From Halomarina halobia (lineage in GTDB: Archaea; Halobacteriota; Halobacteria; Halobacteriales; Haloarculaceae), in assembly GCF_029338575.1 (NCBI RefSeq), contig NZ_CP119993.1:868001-932000 (forward strand): a stretch of 64,000 nucleotides of DNA. Reading direction: 5' to 3'. Below are positions 41,636 through 51,283 of this stretch, in pieces; within the stretch, counting starts at the first letter, position 1, and the number at the start of each line of letters is the position of its first letter. The notes beneath the pieces were generated by a model that worked only from the letters and a program-made list of their open reading frames with translations, was not told the origin of the DNA and did no database searches. A program made the position numbers and the translations under genes.

Positions 41636-42787
41636 TTACAGGTCGTTCGGGTCGATGCTGCCGTAGATGATGTTCTTTTGGATCTGGCTGGTCCCCTCGA
41701 CGATCTTCTGGACGCGCGAGTCGCGGTAGAACTTCTCGACGGGGAAGTCCCGCGTGTACCCGTAGCCGCCATGGATTTGAATGGCATCTGAACAGACGTC
41801 TTCACAGATTTCGCTCGCATAGTACTTCGCGATCGAGGCGAGCTGTCGCGGGTCCTCACCTGCCATGTGTTGGTTTGCCGCCCGGTAGATCGTCGAGCGG
41901 GCCGTCTCGACTTTCGTCGCCATGTCGGCGAGCATCCACTGAAGCCCTTGGAAGTCGGCGATTCGCTGTCCGAACGCTTCCCGTTCGTGAGCGTATTCGT
42001 ATGCGTGGCGATACGCGCCTGCGGCAGCGCCAAGTGCATTCGCGGCGACCATGATGCGGTTCTCGTTGAAAAATTCCATCAGCTGATAGAACCCCTCGTC
42101 CTCCGTGCCGACGAGGTTCACCTCGGGCACACGCGCGTCAGAGATGCTGATCTCCGCTGTTGGACTGGCCCGAAGTCCCATCTTCGGGATATCCTTCTCG
42201 ATAGTGAACCCCTCCGTCTCCGTAGGGACGATGAACGCACTAATACCCCCATGTCCGGCGTCAGGCGTCGTCTTCGCCATGACGACCATGAAGTCCGCGA
42301 CCGGACTCGTGCTGGCCCACGTCTTCGACCCGTTGAGAACGTACTCGTTGCCCTCTCTCTCGGCAGTCGTCCGCATTCCCGCGACGTCGCTTCCCGCATT
42401 GGGTTCGCTGATAGACGTCCCACAGGCCATCTCCCCCGCGAGAACTGGTTCAACGAACTCCTCCTTCTGTCTCCCGTCGCCGTATTCAAGGATCATCTCG
42501 GTGCCGAACTTGCCGGAGAGTACGGCAGTCCCGATTCCTGGGTCCGCCCTGTTGAACTCCTCGTGGACGATGATCGTCGAGAGGAAATCCATTCCAGAAC
42601 CGCCGTACTTCTCCGGGTAGTGCGGGGCGAGGAAATCCAGTTCGGCGGACTTCTTAAAGATCTCCCACGGGAACTGAACCTCGCCCGGTTCGTCGTACTC
42701 CCTCGCAACCGGGGCAATCTCCCCTTCAGCGAACTCGCGAACGGCGTTGCGAACGGCTTCGTGTTCCGCAGACAGGCTCCCTGTCAT
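41636..42787 (-). CDS. Acyl-CoA dehydrogenase
   Basis: A 383-residue FAD-dependent acyl-CoA dehydrogenase with N-terminal helical, central beta and C-terminal helical domains. Motifs: GTSISEPNAGSDVAGMRTTA (substrate/FAD site), TWASTSPVADFMVVMA (FAD), IHGGYGYTRDFPVEKFYRD and KIVEGTSQIQKNII, whose glutamate is the usual catalytic base. It desaturates a CoA thioester at alpha-beta and passes electrons to ETF (not in this window). ATG 42787 is chosen because a TATA element GGTATATAGTAAC lies ~26 nt upstream on the minus strand, so the extra 35 codons to 42892 are rejected. Confidence 0.9.
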   Translation of the reverse strand: MTGSLSAEHEAVRNAVREFAEGEIAPVAREYDEPGEVQFPWEIFKKSAELDFLAPHYPEKYGGSGMDFLSTIIVHEEFNRADPGIGTAVLSGKFGTEMILEYGDGRQKEEFVEPVLAGEMACGTSISEPNAGSDVAGMRTTAEREGNEYVLNGSKTWASTSPVADFMVVMAKTTPDAGHGGISAFIVPTETEGFTIEKDIPKMGLRASPTAEISISDARVPEVNLVGTEDEGFYQLMEFFNENRIMVAANALGAAAGAYRHAYEYAHEREAFGQRIADFQGLQWMLADMATKVETARSTIYRAANQHMAGEDPRQLASIAKYYASEICEDVCSDAIQIHGGYGYTRDFPVEKFYRDSRVQKIVEGTSQIQKNIIYGSIDPNDL

Positions 42788-42888
42788 TGTCACCGTGTCT
42801 TTCGGTGCCTGGTATATAGTAACTCCTCTCAATGGTTCGGGAAGTTGCGGTGCGTTCAAACGAATTAATACAATCGCTGACCGACGTC

Positions 42889-43641
42889 TCAAATAACTGT
42901 AAAACCGCCGTCAACGGGGAGGATCTGCCCATTGACGAAACTGGCGTTGTCACTGGCTAAAAACCGGACGACTCGGGCTACCTCTACCGGGTCACCGAGA
43001 CGATTCTGTGGCGTGTGCCTGACCGCGTACTGTTCTGTTCCGTCAGGGGTGTCCTCGTGGAACATCCGTGTGTCAATGAATCCTGGGACGACAGCGTTGG
43101 TGCGCAGACCGTCGGCAGCGAAGTCCGCGGCCAGTTGTTTGGTCGCCGCCGCGACACCCCCTTTCGTAACGCTATATCCGAAGTTTCCAACACCACCACG
43201 GATACCGTATAGACTCGAGATGTTGACGATCGCGGAGTGTTCGTTCCGTGTAAGCAACGGAACGCCGTGTTTGCAGCAGTAGAATACGCCGGTCAGATTC
43301 ACGGCGAGTTCCGCGTGCCAGTCCTCGGTCGATGTCTCAGTAACGGAACCGAACCGAGCGATACCGGCGTTGTTGACAAGAATGTCTACGTGTCCGAACC
43401 GCTGCACTGCTGACTCAAACATCGAATCGACTGTCTCCTCGTCGGTCACGTCCGTCTGCACGTGAACCACTTCGCCGTCGAGCGACTCAAACAGGTCGGC
43501 GACGGACGGGACGTCCTCGTATGGTTCCTCCCGAACGTCCGCGACGACGACGTTCACTCCAACTTCACCGAACGCTCGACAGATTTCGCGACCGATACCC
43601 GAGGCGCCGCCGGTAACGACGGCTGTGTGATCTGCTGACAT
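42889..43641 (-). CDS. Short-chain dehydrogenase/reductase
   Basis: A 250-residue classical SDR. NAD(P)-binding TGGASGIGREICRAFG (10-25), NNAGIARFGS (about 91-100), the catalytic serine in VNISSLYG, YxxxK in FGYSVTKGGVAAA, and the C-terminal NGQILPVDGGFTV. The acidic residue in VVVADVREE after beta-2 favours NAD+. It is a probable 3-hydroxyacyl-CoA or cyclic-alcohol dehydrogenase. A TATA-like GGCTTTATC on the minus strand is ~27 nt from the ATG. It is followed downstream on the same strand by the acyl-CoA dehydrogenase and ligase genes, a plausible catabolic order. Confidence 0.88.
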   Translation of the reverse strand: MSADHTAVVTGGASGIGREICRAFGEVGVNVVVADVREEPYEDVPSVADLFESLDGEVVHVQTDVTDEETVDSMFESAVQRFGHVDILVNNAGIARFGSVTETSTEDWHAELAVNLTGVFYCCKHGVPLLTRNEHSAIVNISSLYGIRGGVGNFGYSVTKGGVAAATKQLAADFAADGLRTNAVVPGFIDTRMFHEDTPDGTEQYAVRHTPQNRLGDPVEVARVVRFLASDNASFVNGQILPVDGGFTVI

Positions 43642-43762
43642 CGAATAGCGAATCGCTGTCGGGGATGATAAAGCCGAAGGCCATAGCGCTCGGCGCTGAC
43701 GCGACGGATGGAACTCCTATCGGACCAAACAGTTACCATTAATCAGTTCAGATACTAACGTC

Positions 43763-44824
43763 ATGAAGGCAGCGCTCTACTACGGCCAGGAGGACGTTCG
43801 CGTCGAGACAGTCGACGCCGATCGCGTCGGTCCCGGGGATGTTCTCGTCGACGTCGCCGCGTGTGGTATCTGTGGCTCGGATCTCCACGAGTACACCGCG
43901 GGACCGATTTTCGTCCCTAACGCCCCCCACCCGATGACCGGCGTATCCCTCCCACTCCGGATGGGTCATGAGTTCGCCGGCAGGATAAGCGAAGTCGGCC
44001 GCGATGTCACCAATCTCTCCGTCGGTGACACCGTCACGGTCAACCCGATCCAGTCGTGTGGGAACTGTCGATTCTGTGCTGCGGGAAAGCGCCACCTGTG
44101 TGCGTCGATCGCGCTCATCGGCGTCTCGGCCGATGGTGGCGGATTCGCCGAACGATCGGTCATACCTGCCGAGAACGTCGTTCCCTTGCCGGAGTCGGTG
44201 CCTCCCCAACAAGGGGCGCTGATTGAACCATTCAGCGTAGCGCTTCACGCCGTTCGGCGGGCAGAGCTGACAGTTGGCGACTCCGTGGCAGTATACGGGA
44301 GCGGGCCCATCGGACTGGCGATCGTCCAGGTACTCCACGCTGCCGGTACGACCGATGTATTCGTGGTGGAACCGCGCGCCGCTCGACGAGAATTGGCTGG
44401 TGATTTCGGTGCTATGACGATCAACCCGATCGAGAGCGACGCGGTGCGACGGGTGAAGGCAGCCACGGACGGCGGCACGGACGCCGCGTTCGAGGTAGCC
44501 GGCATCGAGCAGACGTACAACGCTGCAATCTCGAGCACTAAACGGGACGGGACCGTCGTCGTCGTCAGCGTATTCGAGGACACCGTCGAGACACACCCGA
44601 ACAGCATCGTCATGGCTGAACGAACCGTTCGAGGAACGATGTCCTACCTAGCGAACGACCGTGCTGACGGCGAGTTTCAAGCCGTCACAAAAATGTTCGC
44701 GGACGGGCAGCTTGCTCCCGACCAGCTCGTGACCAGCGTGATCTCGCTTAGCGATATCGTCACTGGATTCGAATCGCTTCGAGACCCGGAGAGCGATGAC
44801 ATCAAGATACTCGTCGAGGTGTAG
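43763..44824 (+). CDS. Zinc-dependent alcohol dehydrogenase (butanediol-dehydrogenase-like)
   Basis: A 353-residue MDR enzyme. Catalytic-zinc motif CGICGSDLHEY (about 35-45) with RMGHEFAG (67-74), and structural-zinc cysteines in SCGNCRFCAAGKRHLC. Rossmann segment SVAVYGSGPIGLAIVQVL, and VEPRAARRELA in the coenzyme site. The CGICGSDLHEY plus HPMTGVSLPLRMGHE layout matches 2,3-butanediol/sorbitol-type dehydrogenases. It shares a divergent promoter zone with the SDR, with its own TATA-like TTACCATTAATC ~25 nt upstream. A close relative sits at 50009. Both could oxidise a vicinal diol or cyclic alcohol. Confidence 0.88.
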   Translation: MKAALYYGQEDVRVETVDADRVGPGDVLVDVAACGICGSDLHEYTAGPIFVPNAPHPMTGVSLPLRMGHEFAGRISEVGRDVTNLSVGDTVTVNPIQSCGNCRFCAAGKRHLCASIALIGVSADGGGFAERSVIPAENVVPLPESVPPQQGALIEPFSVALHAVRRAELTVGDSVAVYGSGPIGLAIVQVLHAAGTTDVFVVEPRAARRELAGDFGAMTINPIESDAVRRVKAATDGGTDAAFEVAGIEQTYNAAISSTKRDGTVVVVSVFEDTVETHPNSIVMAERTVRGTMSYLANDRADGEFQAVTKMFADGQLAPDQLVTSVISLSDIVTGFESLRDPESDDIKILVEV

Positions 44825-45031
44825 GACCAAGATCGACACGTGTCGCCACGGCCGTCACCTCAGTACGGTCTGTGGTCGCTCGTTTTTCAGAACCTCTCAA
44901 TTAACGGTCAAAAGTCGCCATGGGCGGGATCACGGCGAACAGAATGAGCCGCGTCGTATCCACCAATAGCGTCACTAGAGTCGGCGGACTCTGTTTAAAC
45001 TATCGAACGGCGGGCCGGAAACGCCTACCGG

Positions 45032-45832
45032 TCACTTCTCCGGGGGTCGCCCACTCGGGAAGTTCGGACGCCGGCGCTCGAGGAACGCATCGACCGCCTC
45101 CTCGTGGTCGGGGTGTTGCTGCCCGACGGCCTCGAGCGCGATTCCCCGCTGCAGCGCGATGGTGTTGCCGAGTTCGAGCCAGCTATTGAGCGTCTTCTTC
45201 GTGAACTGGATCGCCGTCTGCGGCCCGGACGCAAGCTTGTCGATCATCTCGGCGGTTCGCTCGTCGAGTTCCTCCGCCGGAACGACATGGTTGACGAGCC
45301 CCAGTTCTTCGGCTTCCTTCGCCGAAATCAGGTCGCCAGTCATCAACAGTTCCTTCGCCTTATTGAGACTAGTCAATAACGGCCAGATGACGGCCCCGCC
45401 GTCACCGGCGACGAGCGCTACCTTCACGTGCGGGTCCCCGATTCGGGCATCATCGCTCATCATAACGATGTCGCAGAACAGCGCCAGCGTCGCACCGAGT
45501 CCGGTCGCGTCGCCGTTGACCTTCGCGATGATAGGCTTCTCGAGATTGACGATGGACTCGACGATCTGCTCCCCCTCCCGGATCGTCTTGTGGAAGTTCT
45601 CGGGGTTCTCGATGTTGTCCTTCATCCAGTTGACGTCTCCGCCAGCCGAGAACGCGTCACCCTTTCCGGTCAGAACCACAACCCGGGCGTCCATCTCGTA
45701 GGCGTCGTCGAACACCGTCGACAGCTCCGCGTGTAGGGGGTCGTTGACGGCGTTGAGGTTGTCCGGGCGGTCGATCTCGATCGTCAGGACGTCGTCAGAG
45801 AGACTCACGTCCAGGTGGTCGTACTCCCGCAT
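45032..45832 (-). CDS. Crotonase-family protein lacking both catalytic glutamates
   Basis: A 266-residue crotonase with oxyanion loop FSAGGDVNWMKD. At the position of the first glutamate it has Thr (GDATGLGATLALFCDI) and at the second it has His (IGDPHVKVALVAGDGGAVIW). Crotonases without both glutamates act as decarboxylases, hydrolases, isomerases or ring-cleaving enzymes rather than hydratases. Length and fold are otherwise normal, and codon bias is strong, so it is not a pseudogene. A TATA-like CTTTATTATCC on the minus strand is ~27 nt from the ATG. It is divergent from the thioesterase at 45919. Confidence 0.85.
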   Translation of the reverse strand: MREYDHLDVSLSDDVLTIEIDRPDNLNAVNDPLHAELSTVFDDAYEMDARVVVLTGKGDAFSAGGDVNWMKDNIENPENFHKTIREGEQIVESIVNLEKPIIAKVNGDATGLGATLALFCDIVMMSDDARIGDPHVKVALVAGDGGAVIWPLLTSLNKAKELLMTGDLISAKEAEELGLVNHVVPAEELDERTAEMIDKLASGPQTAIQFTKKTLNSWLELGNTIALQRGIALEAVGQQHPDHEEAVDAFLERRRPNFPSGRPPEK

Positions 45833-45918
45833 GACGAGTCGACCGTCGATAGAACGGATAATAAAGGTTCGTGTGGAGGGGAAATCTCTAAATAGTTCAT
45901 CTATCGATACCGTTTCGT

Positions 45919-46359
45919 ATGTTTGACGATACCGAGTTCAGGTACGAGACGGAACTACAGGTACGAGTCCGTGATCTCGACCACATGGGCCACGTCAACA
46001 ACGCGATGTACGCGACTTACATGGAGCAAGCTCGAACCGATTACTTCGGCGACGTTCTCAACGTCGGTCTCGACGATCTTGAGATGGCGGTTGTCAGTAG
46101 CCATATTGAGTTCAAACGTCAGGTTCGGTACGGTGGGGGACTGACGGTTCAGGTTCGCGTCCCCCAACTCGGTCGAACGAGTTTCCCCCTTGAATATCGC
46201 TTTCTCGACGACGGCGAAGCCGCTGCGACGGCGAGAACTGTTCAGGTTTCGCTCGACAGCGAGAACGATACGGCCTGTCCACTCCCGGACCTCTGGCGGA
46301 TGTCTATCGTGGAGCACGAGGACCTATCCGAAGAGGACGGCACTGTGGCCGAGAGCTGA
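45919..46359 (+). CDS. Acyl-CoA thioesterase, 4HBT hot-dog fold
   Basis: A 146-residue single hot-dog domain. The 4-hydroxybenzoyl-CoA thioesterase signature is VRDLDHMGHVNNAMYATYMEQAR (split here: VRDLDHMGHVNNA, MYATYMEQAR), with the catalytic aspartate in DLDHMGHVNN. The C-terminal ~20 acidic residues lie outside the domain. It would release free acids or CoA during the pathway. TATA-like CTCTAAATAG is ~28 nt before the ATG, giving a leaderless start. It is followed after ~70 nt by a ligase gene. Confidence 0.88.
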   Translation: MFDDTEFRYETELQVRVRDLDHMGHVNNAMYATYMEQARTDYFGDVLNVGLDDLEMAVVSSHIEFKRQVRYGGGLTVQVRVPQLGRTSFPLEYRFLDDGEAAATARTVQVSLDSENDTACPLPDLWRMSIVEHEDLSEEDGTVAES

Positions 46360-46432
46360 ACGAAGATAAACGATTTCCAGCAAACTGGACCAGACGAAAA
46401 CTCTAACAGGCCGTCCCTCCCAGTTGTTCGAC

Positions 46433-48025
46433 ATGGCTTACCTTCCCACGGTTCCGGAAACGTTGACAAGGACTACGCGGAAGTATCTGGATCGAGAAGC
46501 GATTGTGTACCCTCGTAAGAACATTCGATGGACCTACGAGGAATTTGACGAACGAGTCACGCGGTTCGCCAATGCGCTCCGGGAGGCAGGTGTAGAGAAA
46601 GGCGACCGCGTCTCGCTTCTCATGCACAATTCCGCGGAGTTCGCGGTTGCGGTGTTCGGCCTCCTCCGCGCCGGTGCCGTATTCAATCCCATCAACTATC
46701 GTCTCGCCCCCGGCGAGGTCGCCTACATCCTCAACGATTCCGCATCGACGGTCCTACTGTTCGAGGAAGTGACGCGCGACACCGTCGAGGGCGCGCTTGA
46801 CCAGTTCGATACGGTCGACAGATATCTCTACGTCGACGATGACGTCGAGGCGACGCCCAAGTACGCCGAGGGGTTTCACAGTGCGGTCGCAAACGCGAGC
46901 ACTGCACCCATCGAGATAGATGTCAAATCGGAGGACCAGTACGCCATCATGTACACCTCCGGCACCACCGGTCGCCCGAAAGGTGTCGTCCACTCCCACC
47001 GAGACGCGACCTACCACAACTTGATGTACCTCGGTCGGATGGACCTCGACTACGAGGACGTGGGAGTGTCGGCGATGCCTCTCTACCACAACGCCGAACT
47101 CAACTGCGGATTGTTTCCACGGGTGAACCTCGGCGCCAAGACGGTCGTCCTTCACCAGTTCGACGCCGAGCGCGTCCTAGAAGCGGTAGATAATGAACGA
47201 GCGACCCACCTGTTCGTCGCCTCCCGAACCTGGTCGGAGTTGCTCGCGGCGGCCGAGACGATGGACGACTTCGACGGGGGGTCCCTCGGCCTCGGGGTCT
47301 ACGGTGCGGCACCGATGCCGCCCACGCTGCTTGAGCGGTGCATGGAGGTCTTCTGTGAGGATTACGCGACGGCTTACGGCATGACGGAGATGGGGCCCTG
47401 TGCGACGTTCATCCGACCGGACGAGGTCCGCGACCAACTGGGAAGCGTTGGGCGGGCCGCCCCCAACCACGAAGTCAGGATCGTCGAACCGACGGAGACT
47501 GAGTGTCCTGCTGATCCCGTTACTCCCCGCGACACCGTTCCGCAGGGAGATACCGGTGAAATCATTCTCCAAGGTCCTCCAATGATGAGCGAGTACTGGA
47601 ACCGCCCCGAAAAGACGGGGAACGCGATTCGTGACGGCTGGTTCTTCACGGGTGACGCGGGCTATTTCAACGAGGACGGCTACCTCTTCCTCGTCGATCG
47701 GATCGACGACATGATCATCTCCGGTGGCGAGAACATCTACCCGACGGAGATAGAGAACGTCCTCTACGAGCACGACGCCGTCGAAGCAGCGGCAGTGATC
47801 GGCGAGGAGGACGACGAGTGGGGCGAGCGCGTGGTCGCATACGTGGTTGGTGACGAAGACCTCGACGCCGACACGCTCGACGCATTCTGCCGGGACCACG
47901 ATGGACTCGCGGATTTCAAGCGCCCCCGAGAATACTACGTTATCGAGGAACTCCCGCGCAACCCGAGTGGGAAGATTCAGAAGTTCAAGCTCCGCGAGAG
48001 TGACGCGGACACGGCTACCGACTAA
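46433..48025 (+). CDS. AMP-forming acyl-CoA ligase (fatty-acid CoA ligase type)
   Basis: A 530-residue ANL enzyme. Motifs: AIMYTSGTTGRPKGVVHSH, AYGMTEMGPCATFI, DGWFFTGDAGYFNEDGYLFL, DRIDDMIISGGENIYPTEIE and the A10 lysine in LPRNPSGKIQKFKLRE. The SGGENIYPTEIEN phrase is typical of medium/long-chain fatty acyl-CoA ligases. I place the start at ATG 46433. The upstream TTG at 46424 is less likely, since a TATA-like ACTCTAACAG is ~28 nt from 46433. Its 3' end overlaps the convergent crotonase by 4 nt. The second of three ligases here, with a sequence distinct from the one at 39885. Confidence 0.87.
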   Translation: MAYLPTVPETLTRTTRKYLDREAIVYPRKNIRWTYEEFDERVTRFANALREAGVEKGDRVSLLMHNSAEFAVAVFGLLRAGAVFNPINYRLAPGEVAYILNDSASTVLLFEEVTRDTVEGALDQFDTVDRYLYVDDDVEATPKYAEGFHSAVANASTAPIEIDVKSEDQYAIMYTSGTTGRPKGVVHSHRDATYHNLMYLGRMDLDYEDVGVSAMPLYHNAELNCGLFPRVNLGAKTVVLHQFDAERVLEAVDNERATHLFVASRTWSELLAAAETMDDFDGGSLGLGVYGAAPMPPTLLERCMEVFCEDYATAYGMTEMGPCATFIRPDEVRDQLGSVGRAAPNHEVRIVEPTETECPADPVTPRDTVPQGDTGEIILQGPPMMSEYWNRPEKTGNAIRDGWFFTGDAGYFNEDGYLFLVDRIDDMIISGGENIYPTEIENVLYEHDAVEAAAVIGEEDDEWGERVVAYVVGDEDLDADTLDAFCRDHDGLADFKRPREYYVIEELPRNPSGKIQKFKLRESDADTATD

Positions 48026-48855
48026 TCCGAGTCCGGATTTTCCATTCCTTTATTCCGTTCGTTCATGTACTCGAGTGCCGCTTCGATACCTTCCGATTCT
48101 GCGATTCGATAGTACTCTTTTCCGTACTCCGTATGGTGACCCAGTGTGTCTAACAGTTCACTGTACTTGAACATCGGCTTGGCCCCCTGCATCTCGGCGA
48201 CCCCATTGACGACATGTTTGAGGATGCGAACGTTGTTCCCCGGCATCTTTCGGATTTCTTCGACCTCGTTTGCTACGGCGTCGAACAGTTCATCGTCGGG
48301 GACGACTCTGTTGACCATCCCGAGGTCCTTCGCACGCTCGGCATCGACCACCTTCCCGGAGAACAGCAGTTCCTTGGCTTCGTGGAGATTCATCACGAAG
48401 GGGTACACGAGCGTCGGTGGGACGCCAGCCATGCGCAGTCCCGGGTAGCCGAACTGGGCATCTTCCGAGGCGATAACCAGGTCACAGGCCATCGCGATGT
48501 CGCTTCCACCGGCAAGGCAATATCCGTTCACGGCTGCGATGACCGGCTTATTACACTCCCAGATCGCGTGAACGTGTACCGTTGAGTCCTCGAACTTGTC
48601 TAGCAGGCTATCGACTGTCGGGACAGGGTCGTCCGCGTTGTCGCCCGGTTCGATGTCGTATCCGGCGGAGAACGCAGCGTCGCCGGCGCCGGTCAGGACG
48701 ACGACACGGACGTCGTCGTCGTCCTCGGCCCGTTCGATTCCATCACGCAGTTCCGTGATGAGTGTACCACTGAGTGCATTCATTTTGTCGGGTCTGTCCA
48801 ACGTGATGTGGGCGGTGGCGTCTTCCCTGACCTCGTACTTGACAGTGTCTGGCAT
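48022..48855 (-). CDS. Crotonase-family protein with altered active site
   Basis: A 277-residue crotonase with oxyanion loop FSAGYDIEPGDN. The first glutamate position holds Asp (YCLAGGSDIAMACDLVIA) and the second holds Gly (FGYPGLRMAGVPPTLVYP). This is therefore not a standard hydratase. A hydrolase, isomerase or carnitinyl/cyclic-acyl lyase role is possible. A ~25-residue C-terminal extension (GIEAALEYMNERNKG) is present, as in some larger-ring-specific members. ATG 48855 is chosen over the longer frame to 48924, since the added part lacks the family pattern. Confidence 0.83.
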   Translation of the reverse strand: MPDTVKYEVREDATAHITLDRPDKMNALSGTLITELRDGIERAEDDDDVRVVVLTGAGDAAFSAGYDIEPGDNADDPVPTVDSLLDKFEDSTVHVHAIWECNKPVIAAVNGYCLAGGSDIAMACDLVIASEDAQFGYPGLRMAGVPPTLVYPFVMNLHEAKELLFSGKVVDAERAKDLGMVNRVVPDDELFDAVANEVEEIRKMPGNNVRILKHVVNGVAEMQGAKPMFKYSELLDTLGHHTEYGKEYYRIAESEGIEAALEYMNERNKGMENPDSD

Positions 48856-48955
48856 GCACGTCGATAGTGCAGTTCGAGTGTCAAAACTGTTCGGTTCGTG
48901 AGGATCAATCGGTCGGACCCACACCTATTTGTGGGGTGTGGTCTTCCGTCGTCTC

Positions 48956-49966
48956 GTGCGTGCAGCAGCCTTTACCGGGTTTGGCAGCCCGGAACACGTC
49001 TCCGTAGAGCCGTTCGACGACCCTGATCCCGAACCCGACGAGGCAATCGTTGATGTCGGTGCCTGCTCGATCAACCACCACGACCTCTGGATCCTGAATG
49101 GCGACCTCTGGATCGGCGAGGACGACCTCCCGTTTGTCGCTGGGATGGATGTCGCAGGGACGGTCACTGCCGTCGGCGCCGACGTTCACAACGTCGAACC
49201 GGGCGACAGGGTACTTCTCTGTCCCAACGAAACTTGTGGCTCTTGTCGGTACTGTAGGGAGGGACCGGAGAGTCACTGTAAGCGGTTTAGCCTGTATCAC
49301 GGTGGGCTCGCGGAGCAGGCGTCCGTGCAGGCGGACCGACTCGTTCACCTTCCGGACGACGTCGATCTCGTCGACGCGGCTGCCCTCCCCGTCGCCTACA
49401 TGACGGCGCTTCGGATGCTCAAACAGGCCGAGGTCGGGGTTGGTGATCTCGTGTTCGTTCCGGGGGCGACCGGGGGCGTCGGGGTGGCAGCGATCCAGCT
49501 GATCGACGCGATCGGCGCTCGCTCCATCGGGACATCGACATCGAAGCAGAAACTGGACCGACTTGAGGACCTCGGTGTCGATTACACAATCGAGTCGGGC
49601 GACCCTGACGAGATCCGATCGGCCGTCGTCGAGATTAGCCGAGTCGATGCGACTCTCAACCACCTCGGAGGTCCGTTTTCCGATGTTGGGTTGAACGTCC
49701 TCCGGCGCGGCGGCCGAATGGTCATCTGTGGACAGACGGCCGGCCCTACCTCCGAACTGACGCTCGGGGACCTGTTCCTGAATCAGAAGCGAGTCCTCGG
49801 AAACACGATGGGGACTCAAACCGACCTCGAACAACTCGTCGATCTCATCGCTGCCGGCGACCTCGATCCCGTGGTGAACGAGACGTACACACTCGACCAA
49901 ACGAGTCAAGCATTCGCCGACATGAACGATCGGTCGGTGTTCGGGAAGCTCGTCGTCACGCCCTGA
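48956..49966 (+). CDS. Zinc-type MDR oxidoreductase (quinone-oxidoreductase/ADH-like)
   Basis: A 336-residue MDR protein starting at GTG 48956 (VRAAAFTGFGSPEHVSVEPF); relatives begin MRAxxFxxFG, which supports this start over the TTG at 48929. Catalytic region CSINHHDLWILNG, LPFVAGMDVAGTV, structural-zinc cysteines ETCGSCRYCREGPESHC, Rossmann motif VPGATGGVGVAAIQL. It lacks the Cys-Gly-x-x-Cys catalytic motif of the other two MDRs, having NHHD instead. That places it with crotonyl-CoA-reductase/quinone-reductase-like zinc enzymes. It could reduce an enoyl-CoA or ring enone. Confidence 0.85.
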   Translation: MRAAAFTGFGSPEHVSVEPFDDPDPEPDEAIVDVGACSINHHDLWILNGDLWIGEDDLPFVAGMDVAGTVTAVGADVHNVEPGDRVLLCPNETCGSCRYCREGPESHCKRFSLYHGGLAEQASVQADRLVHLPDDVDLVDAAALPVAYMTALRMLKQAEVGVGDLVFVPGATGGVGVAAIQLIDAIGARSIGTSTSKQKLDRLEDLGVDYTIESGDPDEIRSAVVEISRVDATLNHLGGPFSDVGLNVLRRGGRMVICGQTAGPTSELTLGDLFLNQKRVLGNTMGTQTDLEQLVDLIAAGDLDPVVNETYTLDQTSQAFADMNDRSVFGKLVVTP

Positions 49967-50008
49967 CGAGTCCATACGTTTTTGTGACGATACCCCGTTC
50001 GAACGAGT

Positions 50009-51085
50009 ATGCGTCTGGCCCGCCTGCACGGACTGGAGGATCTTTCCGTCGACGAGGTCGCCCCTCGACCTGTTCGTCCTGGAACGGTACGTATCGATAT
50101 CGAGTACTGTGGCGTCTGTGGCTCTGATCTCCACGAGTACAAGCATGGTCCCGCTCCGATTCGTGCCGAAGACCGAGAACACCGAATCCCGGAATCGGAG
50201 TGGGACGATCACCTACCGATGCCAATGGGGCACGAGATCGTCGGGACCGTGACCGAGATCGGCGACGGGGTCGATCGAGTCGTGACAGGCGACCGTGTCA
50301 CACTCTGTCTCATCCTCCCGTGTGACGACTGTCGGTACTGTGCCGATGGAGAATACCACCTCTGTGAACGGATCACCGGTCCGGTCGCGACTCCGGGGTT
50401 CGCCGACTCTATCGTCGTTCCCGCGTCGACGACAGTCGTCGTTCCTGAGGCGGTCTCGGCGCGACATGCCGCGCTGACTGAACCCCTCAGCGTCGCTCTC
50501 CATGGCGTCCGCCAGTCCGGGCTAAGAGCGGGGGACACGACAGTTATTTTCGGAGCAGGTGCTATCGGTCTCGGTATCGTTGGCTTGGCGGCCGCCGCTG
50601 GCGCGCGGGATATCGTCGTCAGTGAACCCCGTGCGGCACGCCGCGAGGCAGCACTCGCGATGGGAGCGGACGCAGTCGTGGATCCTACCGAGACTGACCC
50701 GGTCACCTTCGTTCGGGAGCGCACGGACGGTGGTGCTGACATCACCATCGAGGCGGTAGGTCGCAGCGAAACGCTCACTCAGGCGATCCGGAGCGGCGCG
50801 TACGGTAGTACGACTGCGGTCCTGGGGGTATTCGTCGAGGAGGCGACCATACACCCAAACGACGTGATGCAGGCGGAACGGACCGTCGTCGGGTCGTTCG
50901 CGTTTCGCGGCGGCCACCAGCGCGATCGGGGGGAGTTTCCCGCCGTACTGGAGATGCTTGCCGACGGTCGTCTCGATCCCGAACCGATGATTAGCGACGT
51001 ACATCCACTTTCGGAGATCGAAACGGCGTTCGAAGTGCTCCTCGATCCCGAACAGGACGCGGTGAAGCTACTGATCGAATCTTAG
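50009..51085 (+). CDS. Zinc-dependent alcohol dehydrogenase (paralogue)
   Basis: A 358-residue MDR. Catalytic zinc CGVCGSDLHEYKHG with PMPMGHEIVG, structural zinc PCDDCRYCADGEYHLC, coenzyme segment TVIFGAGAIGLGIVGLAA and SEPRAARREAAL. It is a paralogue of 43763 (shared EPRAARRE, HPN and GEFPAVLEMLADG/GEFQAVTKMFADG). A longer loop (EDREHRIPESEWDDHLP) lies between the two zinc motifs. TATA-like ACGTTTTTGTG at 49976-49986 is ~28 nt upstream. It begins a run of three same-strand genes with an SDR next. It could act on the same or the following alcohol intermediate. Confidence 0.87.
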   Translation: MRLARLHGLEDLSVDEVAPRPVRPGTVRIDIEYCGVCGSDLHEYKHGPAPIRAEDREHRIPESEWDDHLPMPMGHEIVGTVTEIGDGVDRVVTGDRVTLCLILPCDDCRYCADGEYHLCERITGPVATPGFADSIVVPASTTVVVPEAVSARHAALTEPLSVALHGVRQSGLRAGDTTVIFGAGAIGLGIVGLAAAAGARDIVVSEPRAARREAALAMGADAVVDPTETDPVTFVRERTDGGADITIEAVGRSETLTQAIRSGAYGSTTAVLGVFVEEATIHPNDVMQAERTVVGSFAFRGGHQRDRGEFPAVLEMLADGRLDPEPMISDVHPLSEIETAFEVLLDPEQDAVKLLIES

Positions 51086-51283
51086 AACGCGTCGAACATC
51101 CGACCAGAGCACTCGAGGCGATCCGCCGATGCATCGAGAAACTTGCCGTAGTCAGTCTGTATTGAATGCGATCGATAGTGAAGCAGAACGTGAGCTACTC
51201 ACCGACAGTAACATAGACTACTGACTGGACACCGTCCGACCGAGGGCCGTAACTCTATGTTGGATGAATGAGACAGTGGCACC

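Noticed and set aside
48905..50212. A 435-codon antisense frame
   Set aside because: It is a shadow of two well-supported MDR genes on the plus strand. GC-rich third positions leave long antisense frames open.
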